Source: Massariosphaeria phaeospora (lineage: Eukaryota > Ascomycota > Dothideomycetes > Pleosporales). From it: a stretch of DNA of 64,000 nucleotides. The stretch spans positions 248,001-312,000 of the forward strand of contig JAADJZ010000029.1 of assembly GCA_011032825.1 (NCBI GenBank), in the 5' to 3' direction. Made by a program: the position numbers and the translations under genes. Shown here piece after piece: positions 32,261-42,214 of this stretch (the stretch's first letter is position 1; the number at the start of each line of letters is the position of its first letter). The notes below the pieces were generated by a model. It saw nothing but the letters and a program-made list of their open reading frames with translations, had not been told where the DNA came from and did not search any database.

Positions 32261-33565
32261 ATGGAGTACAAGCACTCTGACATCGTAGATCCTTCCACTT
32301 ACGACCTCGAAGGTCTTTGCGATGGGATCGATCTTCGCTGCCACAAATACCAAGACTTCGAGGATATTGGTACGTTAAGAGCGCAGGAGGACTGGCGGAA
32401 ATGGGTCGGGCCAGTGGACATGTATCGGGGAGGCTTGGGGCCAAAGTATAGCTTCATGTCAGTGTCGGTGCCAGAATGTCTGCCAGAGAGATTGGAGATC
32501 ATCTCTTACGCAAATGAGTTTGCCTTTCTGCATGACGGTATGTTCTATTGCAAGAAAGCCAAGGGGGCACAGATTCTGATCTAGTCACAGATGTCACAGA
32601 TGTTGCTACACAGGCCGTCATTGACAAGGAGAACAACGACATGCTGAGTGCATTCAGCCAAATAGCCAACACGGGCCGTGCAAGCTTCCGAAACTTCGGA
32701 AAGAAGCGGATACAGGGACAGATCCTCCTCGAGATGATGGCCTTGGATCGTCCGCGCGCACTGACGACGGCAAAGTCGTGGGCGACTTTTGTGCAGACGG
32801 CTTCGGGCAAGGAGCATCACAAGAACTTCAAAACCTTGGACGAGTACCTACCATATCGAAGCATCGATGTCGGTCAAATGTACCGCTTCCTTATGCTCCT
32901 CCCCTTACTTTGGCTAACAACAGCATAGGTTCTGGCATGGCATGGTGACGTTTGGCATGGCTCTCACTATTCCCGAGCACGAAATGCCTCTCTGCGAGAA
33001 GCTCATGCTGCCGGCCTGGCACGCCGCTTCGCTCCAGAACGACCTGTTTTCGTGGGAGAAAGAATACCGCGACGCCAAAAAGCACGGCCAAGCGGATGTG
33101 GTCAACGCGATATGGGTGATCATGAAAGAACACAACATGAAGGTCGACCAGGCGAAGGTGTTCTGTCGAAAGAAGATCAAGGAGGCCGTGGCTGATTACG
33201 TCAAGATCGTCGAACGGACGAAGAAAGACTTGACCATCTCGCTCGACTTGCGCAAGTACATCGAGGCGATGCAGTACAGCCTCAGTGGCAATGTCGTCTG
33301 GAGTCTCTCATGCCCTCGGTACCACGAGAAAAAAGACTACAACGAACTCCAGCTGTTGCGGATGAAGCACGGCGTGAAGAAGTACCCTACTAAGCTTCGC
33401 CTGGAGGGCAGGAAGCAGCGCGGTTTCGCGTGGCTTCGGATACTACTGGTCAGCCTCACGGTGCTCGCCGGTGCGCTTCTGTGGGGATCGTCCTTCCTTT
33501 CCCATATCCAACTGCCATCGCATCTGTTGAATCTTCCCCAGTCATGGTCCTTGACGCAAACTTGA
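32261..33565 (+). CDS. Stand-alone class I terpene cyclase with C-terminal membrane helix
   Basis: Ionises and cyclises a prenyl diphosphate, probably GGPP. Exons are 32261-32537, 32591-32879 and 32929-33565 (introns 53 and 49 nt), coding for 400 residues. The N-terminus (YDLEGLCDGIDLRCHKYQDF, then RAQEDWRKWVG, then VSVPECLPERLEIISYANEF) matches the cyclase half of fusicoccadiene/ophiobolin-type bifunctional synthases. Splicing creates the metal-binding motif LHDDVTD (DDxxD, residues 92-96). The NSE motif is NDLFSWEKE (226-234), and a basic WSLSCPRYHEKK end matches the RY effector. Both metal motifs are intact. There is no prenyltransferase domain. After residue ~345 a basic stretch leads into a clear membrane helix (about 355-378, WLRILLVSLTVLAGALLW), which is not normal for this soluble fold. 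The product is unknown. Confidence 0.88.
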
Positions 33566-34624
33566 GTGGGGGTCTCCTGATACGTATTCTACTAGTTCAA
33601 GGGATGTGCATGGATGACGATCGGTTTTAGCATGCACATCGAATGTCAGGGCTGCAGTTATCTCCTCGCGACCAACGGGTAGCTGGATAGATAGCGAAGT
33701 ATGATGTACAATGACAATAACTGTTTTCTGAGTATTGTTTTATGTACCCTGTTCGCTGTGTCGGATGGCTGCTTTCGTGTGGTCACGTGAGGCCACGGCT
33801 CCCGAGGTCCCGGCCGAGGTCAGCTCGCTACAGGGCTAGCCCTACCCCATAGGCGCCCCCCTGCATACTTGCACTGCAGTCTTCAGCCGTGCATCTCCTG
33901 CGCTCTCTCCGTCTGCCACATTCCAAACAGCTGTGGACGCTGTGACACTGCTTCGGGTCATGCTTCGACAGTTGGGGTCCAGCAGCATGCAGGGTAGCCA
34001 TCGCAAGGCATGATGGCGCAACCGGACATGCGCACCCCACACCGAACGGAGCGTGTATGCAACCACCTCCTTTACCGTCAAAGTAACGTATCCGTCGCCA
34101 CGAGGCCTCGCCTTCCATATCTGCAGCTGGGTAGGTGGGCGGAGATTACCGGGAGCAATATGGGCGCCCGCCTCGCGTTCGGTCTCCGTCGTCCAAACGC
34201 GATGGCCGTCGTTGCTATAAGTACCCAAGTGCGTTTTGCGATTTTCCGCATCCCGCATACTACCACGGCTGCTAATATCTCTTGCGGGCGGTTCCTCCCG
34301 CGCCTTTGTTTCCTCGGTACATTACGTCTTGGCTACTTCTCGTTTTCGATTATTAATTTCATGCCCACGGATACGGCTTTCTGGCACGATACGTCTATGG
34401 TAATCGCGAATCTATATTATCGAGCTTCAAGTCACACAGGAAACCATCCAGGTTTCCACCTCGCTGCAACGGACAAGACACTCAGCTGCGCAACTTGCTC
34501 TGGCAGCCAGGCCCGTTCCAGCCACCTTGAGTTTTACATATGATCACCACATCCCGATCTTCTTACTTTACTCAAAGAACGCATCTGCTTGGCCCACGGA
34601 AACGATTACCTACCACGATCAAAA
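33566..34624. other. Intergenic, about 1 kb
   Basis: No gene supported. Open frames on both strands overlap each other and lack a recognisable domain. Confidence 0.5.
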
Positions 34625-35836
34625 ATGGCACACGACACGCCTGCTCACGGTAACGACGCGGACATGAAAATGTCATTTGTCAATAGCTCGTTGCTTGGTG
34701 TTGCTATTTCACTTCCCATCATCGCTTCTATCGCAGTAGGGCTACGGCTTTACGCGAGAAGACTGAAAGGGCATACTGGGATTAAGACGGATGACTGGAC
34801 GCTTTGGATCACCCTGGTACGTTGCAATGAATTCCACTAAACCACACGCCGCTAGTCTCACAATCGGCAACGCAGATCATGTGCTGGGCCCATTCAATCA
34901 ATACTATCATCGCAGGTGTAGTTGGTGGGATTGGTACCATCACGCTACCACCGCGCGAGTACGCAAATGTCGCGTTGCGGGTATGTCCATCATCTCTTCA
35001 GCATGTTGCTCCATCAACTAACGGCTTCTAGACATTATGGGTATCTAGCTTTTTCTTGATAACTGCCCTTTACACTGTCAAGCTTTCTATCCTGTTCTTC
35101 TACCATCACCTCTTCTCAATCAACGATTCGTTCAGACGAGCCTGTTACTTCATGGTAGGGATCCTAACGCTGTGGTGGATATCGTCTATAACAGTGAGTC
35201 TTCCTCACTTTGAGTGAACTCAGTAACTCAACGGATTTTTAGATAGTACTTCTCTCGACTGATCCTTTCGATGCCGCCTGGAGGGACGCCTCACGTGCAA
35301 GACATCGCTTCGACTTCAATGCCTGGTACGTTACGTACTCAGGACTATCCATCTTCTTCGACGTCGTGATCCTCTGCTTCCCAATCCCAATGGTCAGATC
35401 ACTCCGCGTCAACACCCGGCAGAAAATCTCGATACTCGGAATATTCTGGCTTGGAGGCTTCGTCTGTATTTCCGCTATTGTCCGCTTCGTTTTCCTATAC
35501 AACTCCATCTATCAACTCACCGACTTCGGGCAAAACCGGTATAGCAAAGTCACTGCTGCATTTATCTGGGCGGAAATCGAACCAAATTGCTCCGTCATCG
35601 CGGCCTGTCTACCAACCTACGGTCCCTTTTTCAAAGAAGGGCGCTTCTTGCCAGGCTTCTTTCGGTCCCTTCGGTCCAAGATTGGGTTGTCGCCTACTTC
35701 TAGACATATGTCGCATCCGATAGGCACGAGTCACAAGGATGGCAGCGCCTACTACGAGCTCAGCAAGACTGCGGGTAGCAAAAAGGGCACCGGAGAAATA
35801 AGCCACGGGAGGGGTAGCCAAGCTTCGCTAGCTTGA
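34625..35836 (+). CDS. PTH11/rhodopsin-like integral membrane protein 2
   Basis: Second seven-helix PTH11-like protein, without CFEM domain. Exons are 34625-34816, 34876-34980, 35032-35193 and 35243-35836 (introns 59, 51 and 49 nt), coding for 350 residues. Recognisable text: TM1 GVAISLPIIASIAVGLRLYA followed by RRLKGHTGIKTDDWT, LWVSSFFLITALYTVKLSIL with FFYHHLF (TM3), AWRDASRARHRFDFN in the loop, FFDVVILCFPIPMVRSL (TM5), ISILGIFWLGGFVCISAIVR (TM6) and AAFIWAEIEPNCSVIAACLP (TM7). The cytosolic tail is about 75 residues. It differs clearly from protein 1, so this is not a recent tandem duplicate. It marks the right edge of the terpene region; membership in the cluster is uncertain. Confidence 0.87.
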
Positions 35837-37453
35837 TGAAAAGTGGCGAGCTGTAAACCGCAACGGGAAATAATAGTCGAATTGCGTCGGTGTTCGGTGT
35901 TCGGAGGTTGAGTTGGTGGTGTTCGTGTTCGTGTTCGTGTTCCAAGGATGTTTCGCATTAATACTCGCTTAACTCAGCGGCTGAGAGTCCGGCACATTCC
36001 ACGTCGTCGGGTCGTACAGTACTTTTATATCGGATTCCAGATTGCGTACGGAGCACAAGATGAAGGTTGACTCTGGGTCTTTGGAGACACAGCGCAGGAC
36101 GGATAAAGCAAAAGTAAATTACGAATCATCTTATCGTATCAGCACTCGCATGGTTCCGATATTCGGAATGCTGTGGCGTTCGGCGATGGCGAGGCTGTGA
36201 GGATCCATGGTTTGTTTTTCTTGCGACAACGGGAGAAAGGAAGCAACAGTGCAACTCAATACTACGACATTGCACCTCTGTCCAGCCACGTATGTCTTGA
36301 CAAAAGCATTCCGATGATCACTACCCGACTTCTGTCCTGGTCGACAGGCATACCCGACCCCGACCCTAGGAACATGTGGCCCTACGCCAAGACGCCCGAA
36401 CGGAACGGGACGTCTCGGATGGTAGCATTTGCCTAGGCCCACGTGACAAGCCAGCAGGCCAGGTCTATCAAAGCGGAATCGTACATTGGATTACATACTT
36501 GCTGTGCTGTCAGGCTCGATTAAGGCAACATATCCAGCAAATGATGCGGGAGTCAGTGCTCGCCAATCCCTCTTCCCAATATAAGTGCCAACCTCGTGGT
36601 GCTGCCGCTCCCGAGGTCGCGCGTCGCGCGTCTCGTGCGAGTTCGCTTCGGAATTCCGTACGATATGTCCTATGCCGTTTTGCTCCTGCTAGGGCAGAGC
36701 CATACGAATAATCTAGTGTTGTCTACTCAGATCTCTCAGATATTACTACCACCTAAGTAGAACTATAAAAATCTTCCTTAACGCCTCTGCACAGCTTATA
36801 TCTCACCTAGATAGCTAAATATGACGAAAACAGGGCAAAAAGCTCACTGTGCGCTATGTCCTGCTGACCTCCGCGGAGCTTACCCCAGCAGGAAAAAACG
36901 GTATGGGACAGACTATAGAGTAGTATGACCTCATGATGTTGGCAATACACCGCCATATGCAATCTGGTCAATCAAAGTCAGCTTATATGCTTATTTTCCT
37001 TTGCCGACCCGCCTGCACTCCATTTAGTGGCATTTTCGAGGAGCTGTGCAGCGGCATGCCGCACTGAGATGGATTCGTGTGAACATATCTTGATCCGTCC
37101 GTTCAGGACGGTACAGTTCTACAACCGCGTGGGTTGCCTTGAACATCTTCACTCACTCAGTTGCTTGTTCATAGGGCAAGGTAGAGTAAGGCAACCTACT
37201 GATCTTCAAAATGTGGACAACGGTTACATCCAACACTCCCATATGGTGGCGGGGATCTATATTGCGTGTCCCAGTACGTACAGGTAGTGTTCTTACTCGA
37301 CTTTCAGTATCATATAAAGGTGATGAAAGCCGCCTTCAGTTCAAGTCATCAGCCATCCGATCCACTCAGTCTCTTACACTTACCAAACGACGGAAAACTC
37401 TTCATCTCAGTACCTCCTTCAACTACCACCTCCACCACCACCACTCAACCACG
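35837..37453. other. Intergenic, 1.6 kb
   Basis: No gene supported. It contains a short GTGTTC tandem repeat (35919-35942) and AT-rich segments around 36.7-37.0 kb. The last ~150 bases before 37454 are CA-rich, as in fungal leaders. Confidence 0.5.
35919..35942 (+). repeat. GTGTTC hexamer repeat
   Basis: Four perfect GTGTTC units 80 bp downstream of the second PTH11-like gene. Confidence 0.85.
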
Positions 37454-37930
37454 ATGAAGTCCTTCGCCGTCCTTGCATCTATTCTCTCTCTCGCCACCGC
37501 TGCGCCCCTCGACGGCCCTACGACGCTCACCAGCGGCACCCAGCTCTGCAGTGCCACGATGCCGTGCCCGGCAAGCCAAGTCTGCGCCGAGAACCTCTTC
37601 CCGGACCTTGCCGGTAATTTCTTGGGAGATGCCTGTTACTTTCTCGCGGATGTTCCTCAGACCTGCTATATCCGAGGCAACAGCAGTCCTCGTCATGGAT
37701 GCCCAGAAGGCCAGGATTGCTTCGAAGCGAAGCCAGAATTCGAGCAGGACAATTTGAAATGCTTCGTTCCCGGAAAGCAGCCTCAGCCACGTCCTCAAGG
37801 CGTAAAGGCCTGCAATGACGCGACCAACTGCCCGGACAAGATGGGCTGCTACGAGAAAGCCCCAAGCACCAACGACAAGAGCAAGTTCTGCTATGCCGCC
37901 ATCTTCGCGCCGATCCCCACCTCTGCTTAA
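37454..37930 (+). CDS. Small secreted cysteine-rich protein (candidate effector)
   Basis: Intronless 158-residue protein. The ATG at 37454 follows a CA-rich leader and starts a signal peptide (MKSFAVLASILSLATAA). The mature part has 12 cysteines in pairs separated by short loops: LCSATMPCPASQVC, then AC, TC, GC, DC, KC, AC, NC, GC and FC. That predicts up to six disulfides. One N-glycosylation site (NSS) lies in the middle. A Pro/Gln-rich hinge (GKQPQPRPQG) divides it into two cysteine-rich lobes. No named family is recognised; the spacing recalls secreted epidermal-growth-factor-like or Dickkopf-like knots seen in fungal small secreted proteins. Extracellular location is well supported; an effector role is inference. 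Confidence 0.8.
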   Translation: MKSFAVLASILSLATAAPLDGPTTLTSGTQLCSATMPCPASQVCAENLFPDLAGNFLGDACYFLADVPQTCYIRGNSSPRHGCPEGQDCFEAKPEFEQDNLKCFVPGKQPQPRPQGVKACNDATNCPDKMGCYEKAPSTNDKSKFCYAAIFAPIPTSA

Positions 37931-38820
37931 GTCGCCACATCAGACCATCTCAGAACCCGGACAACTCACTTTTCTCGCATTGGACTTCGGGCTCGCTGGT
38001 TTTACTTGGGATGGATCTGTAAGATAGGTGCATTGTAGTGCGCAGAGGACAGGAGACGTGAGGAGACAAGCCTGTAGTGAATTTTCGATATTTCTGTATC
38101 TAATTACACGCAAGTGTGTCATTCGTTTAAAATTAAAGTAAAATAAATCTTATGCAGATTTGTGTTGCCTGCAGGCCTTTTTTTGAAATACGTGTTTTGT
38201 GTTCTGAGATACGAGGGGCTTTGATCTCAGGTTTGTGTACTAGCTAAACCCCAAAAAACCCATAAAATGATACATCTTCTCAGAGCTCTTTAGTTTGTTT
38301 ATGTAATAGATTTATAGCGTTAATAGATTCCTTAACGCTGCGTGCTTAGCTATTACGCATACAACAAGCGCAATTCGTAACGATTCACCCGCTCGACAAG
38401 ATCAACAAGCAACGCGAGCCTGTTGGCAATTGTTTAGCAATCCCAACCGATCAACGATGAGCGTTGCGTTCACAACGTCTCTTCCGGCGCAGCCGATAGA
38501 CGTGAGGCTCGCATCGAGAACATTTAGCCAGATGCAGTGGACGGGCGTTGATACCATCTCGTCTGCGGTCGCATTGAAAACATCTCTCCTAATGTTATCG
38601 ACAAGCGTGAGGCTCGTACTAACAACATTTCCTTAAGTGCTGTCGACAGATGCGCGCCTGAACACTCTATGCGTGAAGGCTTAGGTGCTTTGAAGGCTGG
38701 GATAGATGGCACTAGGAAGCGTTGGTTACTGTTATGTTTAAACATGCACTACTCTCTCTCAGTTATTGAAGTCTATTTGCTGATGTTAGTTGATGCTTGA
38801 AAATAATCGTCTTGGGCCGA
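37931..38820. other. Intergenic with short repeats
   Basis: AT-rich 3' flank of the secreted protein gene, then a repeated segment at 38472-38635. No gene supported. Confidence 0.5.
38472..38635 (+). repeat. Degenerate repeat pair around GCGTGAGGCTCG
   Basis: Segments at 38472-38529 and 38578-38635 share the order ACRTCTCTYC, then CGAYARRCGTGAGGCTCG, then AACATTT. A third, weaker half-unit lies between them. Confidence 0.5.
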
Positions 38821-39063
38821 CTACCTCCGTCCTGTGACCTTCCTGATAGCCCTCAACCATAACTCCCGTCTTCTGGCTCTCCTCAACTCCTTATATTTGC
38901 ACTGGTCACATTTACCCTCCCAAACCTGACCTTGGTACATGCGTGAATCCTTCTCATCGCACAGACCACCTCGGCGAACGATGTCGCACTTGAATATGAC
39001 TGGATAATTCTGATAACATAAGGATCTGCAATCGCGATATCTGTCGAAACGCCAGTTACACAT
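38821..39063 (-). CDS. Small cysteine-rich basic protein, unknown
   Basis: 80 residues if read from the ATG at 39063; an upstream in-frame ATG at 39132 would add 23 hydrophobic residues, but the MCNWRFDRYRDC start looks like the family's usual beginning. Eight cysteines are arranged as C..C..C..C..C..CxxC with a strongly basic C-terminus (ELRRARRRELWLRAIRKVTG). It resembles short fungal cytosolic proteins that begin with a C-x-RF-x-C pattern and have a zinc-ribbon-like CDQC. No function is known. It heads the minus-strand array of small genes. Confidence 0.5.
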   Translation of the reverse strand: MCNWRFDRYRDCRSLCYQNYPVIFKCDIVRRGGLCDEKDSRMYQGQVWEGKCDQCKYKELRRARRRELWLRAIRKVTGRR

Positions 39064-39403
39064 TTTGAAGAGATTACGTGTTGGGGGAAAGAGCAAGAAA
39101 TTTTGTGGAAGGTACAGGATAATTGTGTTCAAGGTTTCTTAGGGAGGATGCTGCCATCAGGGCGCCCAAATACTTAAGCACCACAAAAATGTGATGATCA
39201 ATGCCCCTCGTAGAAGTGTATGATAGTCAATAATTGACGCTGAAGTTCAGTCGCGGGTGAATCAATCAAAGCACAGTTTCCAGTGAACCGCGCGCAGTAC
39301 ATCGCAACTTTGGATAACGACAATTCTGTGAAATTCCGGGAATCGGGCTGAGTGATAATGATAGACAACTCCCAAGGAAGCGGCAGTGCTTCACTAGACT
39401 TAT

Positions 39404-39922
39404 TCAATTGTCTGAGGTCTTTTGCAGCTTTGAGGTGGTCTTTGTAACGTTTTTCTTCGTGTTGCCAACCCAACTATGAGCCTTCTGCAATATCGACCGG
39501 GTCGTCGTTTTGCCGTTGTTTTCCTCATTGATCGAAGTCTGCATGGGTGTTCCCTCGCTGGATGCGTTAGCGGCATCACCCAAAATGTCCTCGAACGTTG
39601 TCTTCGGGGGCGCTTTTGGCGTGGAGGACTCCTGTTGGGGTGGTTCTGCATCCTTGTCCAAGTGATCATAAGCCTTGACTTTACCCTGCTCTGCATTCCC
39701 CATCTGTTTTGCGGCCCATTGAAGGGCCTCACTCGACGGAGTTTCAGTGGCAGTCTCTCCAGGTGCCCATGTCTTCTCAGTTTCGGGAATCTCGTGAACT
39801 TCTGGGGTAGGCACGAACTTAACGTGGGTTGGTGCGTCGTGGCTTTCATCGCCTCGGTTGTGCTCGGTCAACAGAATGGGTTTAGGCGCGAGCTCTATGT
39901 TGGGTTTAAGGGTTGGTTCCAT
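39404..39922 (-). CDS. Array protein A, low complexity, unknown
   Basis: 172 residues from the ATG at 39922. The frame is open 33 bases further upstream, but without an ATG. Acidic, Pro/Thr/Glu-rich, probably disordered, with HVKFVPTPEVHEIPETEKTW near the N-terminus and a basic, Lys/Thr-rich C-terminus (KAHSWVGNTKKNVTKTTSKL). The FVP and W-x-x-basic-tail layout is like neighbours B, C and E but too diverged to call homologous with certainty. A GCACAATGT-like site (TTCACAACGT, 40088) lies 166 bp upstream. No domain recognised. Confidence 0.55.
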   Translation of the reverse strand: MEPTLKPNIELAPKPILLTEHNRGDESHDAPTHVKFVPTPEVHEIPETEKTWAPGETATETPSSEALQWAAKQMGNAEQGKVKAYDHLDKDAEPPQQESSTPKAPPKTTFEDILGDAANASSEGTPMQTSINEENNGKTTTRSILQKAHSWVGNTKKNVTKTTSKLQKTSDN

Positions 39923-40087
39923 AACGGTTGTGAATTTCTGGTAGGTTAGGTTCAAAGAAACTGACTGAAATTTTGGAGAATTCTCTTTGCGTTATCGTGT
40001 GGGCTTTAAGTATGGCGGATTGAAGTGTCAAATTTGGCGAGTAGTGACTGCACTTTCTTATCAATACTAGACTATCTTCGTTGATCA

Positions 40088-40097
40088 TTCACAACGT
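40088..40097. promoter_or_regulatory. CACAATG-type element upstream of A (variant)
   Basis: TTCACAACGT on the plus strand, 166 bp before the start of gene A. A weak match to the shared element. Confidence 0.35.
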
Positions 40098-40266
40098 CTA
40101 AATCTTTCGTAGTGTGAACGAACGTAGCGTGTTGATATTCAAGGACATGTCAATCAATGCTAGCTTTTAAACGTAAGTTGGTAATCTTAAGGGTACAGGC
40201 ATATTTCATATGGACAGTTGTATTAGATGATGTGATCCAGTCACATAGTTTGTTCGCACAGCGAAC

Positions 40267-40764
40267 TCAGCTGGTTGCTTTCTCGGCCATCTTCTTCGCA
40301 GTCTTCTTGCTCCAGCTCTTCATGGACATCACTGTCTTACTGCTAGATGCTATAGATACGAATGACTTATGGCTTCGCACAACTCTATGGTCGTCCAGCT
40401 GCTTCCACGTTGTCATTTGCGATGCTGGGAGAAAATCTCCAAACTTTGGAGTCCCGGATGTGGAATCGCCATCTACCTCGAGGTTGCGGCGCTGCTGGAT
40501 GAAGTATCCAGTCTTTTTGGGAGTTGGCGTGCCGATTCTCTGTGGCACCGGCTTGCGGTGAATAGCTCGGGCGGCTTCTGCCTCAGCTTTTTCGAGAGCA
40601 GCAATCTCCGCGAAAGCCTGCTCAGTCAGGAAATCGGCCATCTCGACTTCCTGAGTCGAAGGCGTATACGCCTTTTGCTCATTATCCCACGTACCCATAC
40701 CATATGGTATGTATTCAACTTGGGTTTCGAACGGTTCAAATCGAACTGACTTGTGTTGTTCCAT
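40267..40764 (-). CDS. Array protein B, unknown
   Basis: 165 residues from the ATG at 40764. The longer frame to 40950 starts with sequence that covers the TATA region, so the internal ATG is preferred. N-terminus MEQHKSVRFEPFETQVEYIP; an Ala/Glu-rich helix (EQAFAEIAALEKAEAEAARA) at about 50-70; then GTPKFGDFLPASQMTTWKQL, the FLP...W pattern shared with C and E; and a Ser/Lys-rich basic tail (MKSWSKKTAKKMAEKATS). No signal peptide or membrane segment; probably cytosolic or nuclear. TATA-like TATATATA at about 40885 and GCACAATGT at 40981 lie upstream. Confidence 0.6.
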   Translation of the reverse strand: MEQHKSVRFEPFETQVEYIPYGMGTWDNEQKAYTPSTQEVEMADFLTEQAFAEIAALEKAEAEAARAIHRKPVPQRIGTPTPKKTGYFIQQRRNLEVDGDSTSGTPKFGDFLPASQMTTWKQLDDHRVVRSHKSFVSIASSSKTVMSMKSWSKKTAKKMAEKATS

Positions 40765-40980
40765 CTTTAGTGCCGGACTAATCTTGGAGTTTCGGGTTCG
40801 AAGATGGTTTATTTCTGGTAGCTGTCTAGTGTGTTGAGATTGGTTAATGATACAAGAAGTATAACATTGAGGACAGACTATGGTATATATAAGCAACGGA
40901 TGGAGACTTCGGATGTCGATGTTGATGTACAATTCCAACGTGCACGGCAAGGTCGCATTGTTATATGCAGCATCGAATTA

Positions 40981-40990
40981 GCACAATGTC
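40981..40990. promoter_or_regulatory. GCACAATGTC element upstream of B
   Basis: Perfect core GCACAATGT, 217 bp before the start of gene B, beyond a TATA-like sequence. Confidence 0.5.
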
Positions 40991-41433
40991 TTAGATTTGA
41001 ATCCGGGCAACTACTGTGAATTAGTTATAGCAAACACGTGTTTACAATGCATGAAACTCTGTCTAAAGCGGTAGCAGAAGTAGCCTCCATACAAAAAGGA
41101 CTATGGTTATTAGTGTTAATCTGAATTTGGAGTGGCCAAGGATCCGAGACTCTTAGGAAACTACAAGGAAGAGAAATTATGGATAAAAGTTAAAACGCAG
41201 CGCAAGAATGGAAACAAGATCATGCGTGGCTTTAACGACGTTCCGGGCGGAAACATGGTATTCTCAACGTCTTCGCTAGATAACTAGAGCTATAATTTAC
41301 TCTCTACAGGGAAACAATTGCGATTCACATTTTGATACTTCAAAGGGTACACAGCATTTTTCAAGTTGATAATATTGTATTCAGGAGTTCTCCACGTACA
41401 ACAGTTGTGCAATTGACGACACCTTAGTATCCA

Positions 41434-41721
41434 TCAACGACGAGAGAATTTCGCGGCGTTCAGGATGTTCATGAGAAGCTTCTTGGTCTTCACAGTCTTT
41501 CTCTTGTTCTTTTGCGCCTCCTCCCATTCAGCCATAGTGCGAATACGTTCCGCAGGCACGAATTGGCTGAAATCAGTCTTGTAACGCTCGTTGTTGGGAC
41601 GCCGCGCTTGCCTGGGAGTAGATTGTTTCGCAGTGTATGAATACACTGGCTTAGCGTAGTACACGTGGCCTGTGCCCGTTTGCTTGCTTGCGTCAGAGGC
41701 TGAGGATTGAGTTGAGCTCAT
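41434..41721 (-). CDS. Array protein C, small basic, unknown
   Basis: 95 residues, intronless, ATG at 41721. Ser/Thr-rich N-terminus, then YKTDFSQFVPAERIRTMAEW followed by EEAQKNKRKTVKTKK. The F-x-x-F-(V/L)-P-x4-I-(R/K)-(T/S)-M-x-x-W-E core is nearly the same as in array protein E, so the two are probably paralogs. The C-terminus is basic. A TATATA box sits 80 bp upstream (41801) and GCACAATGTC about 195 bp upstream (41917). Function unknown. Confidence 0.65.
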   Translation of the reverse strand: MSSTQSSASDASKQTGTGHVYYAKPVYSYTAKQSTPRQARRPNNERYKTDFSQFVPAERIRTMAEWEEAQKNKRKTVKTKKLLMNILNAAKFSRR

Positions 41722-41915
41722 GTTTGCTATGGTATGCTAGCTATTTGAGTTCGTAGATGTTCTGAGAAGAATGCATCAACATCGGTACGACAAGATAAGT
41801 TTATATATGTAGTCGAACTGAGATTAACGCGATCTTTGTGAAATCACACGACACCATCAACAACTCCTGCGAGATTCCTAAACAGCGCATTGTTAACGAC
41901 GTACGGCTTTGTGCG

Positions 41916-41925
41916 TGCACAATGT
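41916..41925. promoter_or_regulatory. TGCACAATGT element upstream of C
   Basis: Perfect TGCACAATGT, 195 bp before the start of gene C; same orientation as the other copies. Confidence 0.5.
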
Positions 41926-42214
41926 CTGAAACCTAGTCAAACACGATAGGGTACACGATTTTCCAGCTTGCGGCAACATTATTCATTGATGACCAAACTC
42001 GTCTCAGTTCCAGGACCATCATTTTAGTCTACACAGGTCACTTGGCTATGTCTCCTAGATAGATGTGCAGCGGAGAAGATAAGTCATTAATACAACAGTT
42101 AATTTAATATTCGACATGCATTACATACTTCTTACAACAAAATTAGTCAGACGAACCAGTTCACAACATGACCTCGACTACGTCGAGATCGCTGCCACGC
42201 TGTCCCACTAATGA

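Noticed and set aside
32261..33565. Idea that the cyclase is a full bifunctional synthase
   Set aside because: After the cyclase fold there is only a membrane helix and a stop; no prenyltransferase motifs follow before the next gene.
38341..38400. Short match to the dispersed element (CGCAATTCGTAACGATTC)
   Set aside because: Covers only the variable 3' part shared by two copies; too short to call a fifth copy.
39198..39473. Minus-strand frame of 91 codons overlapping the end of array gene A
   Set aside because: No ATG start and overlaps gene A in another frame; probably a shadow.
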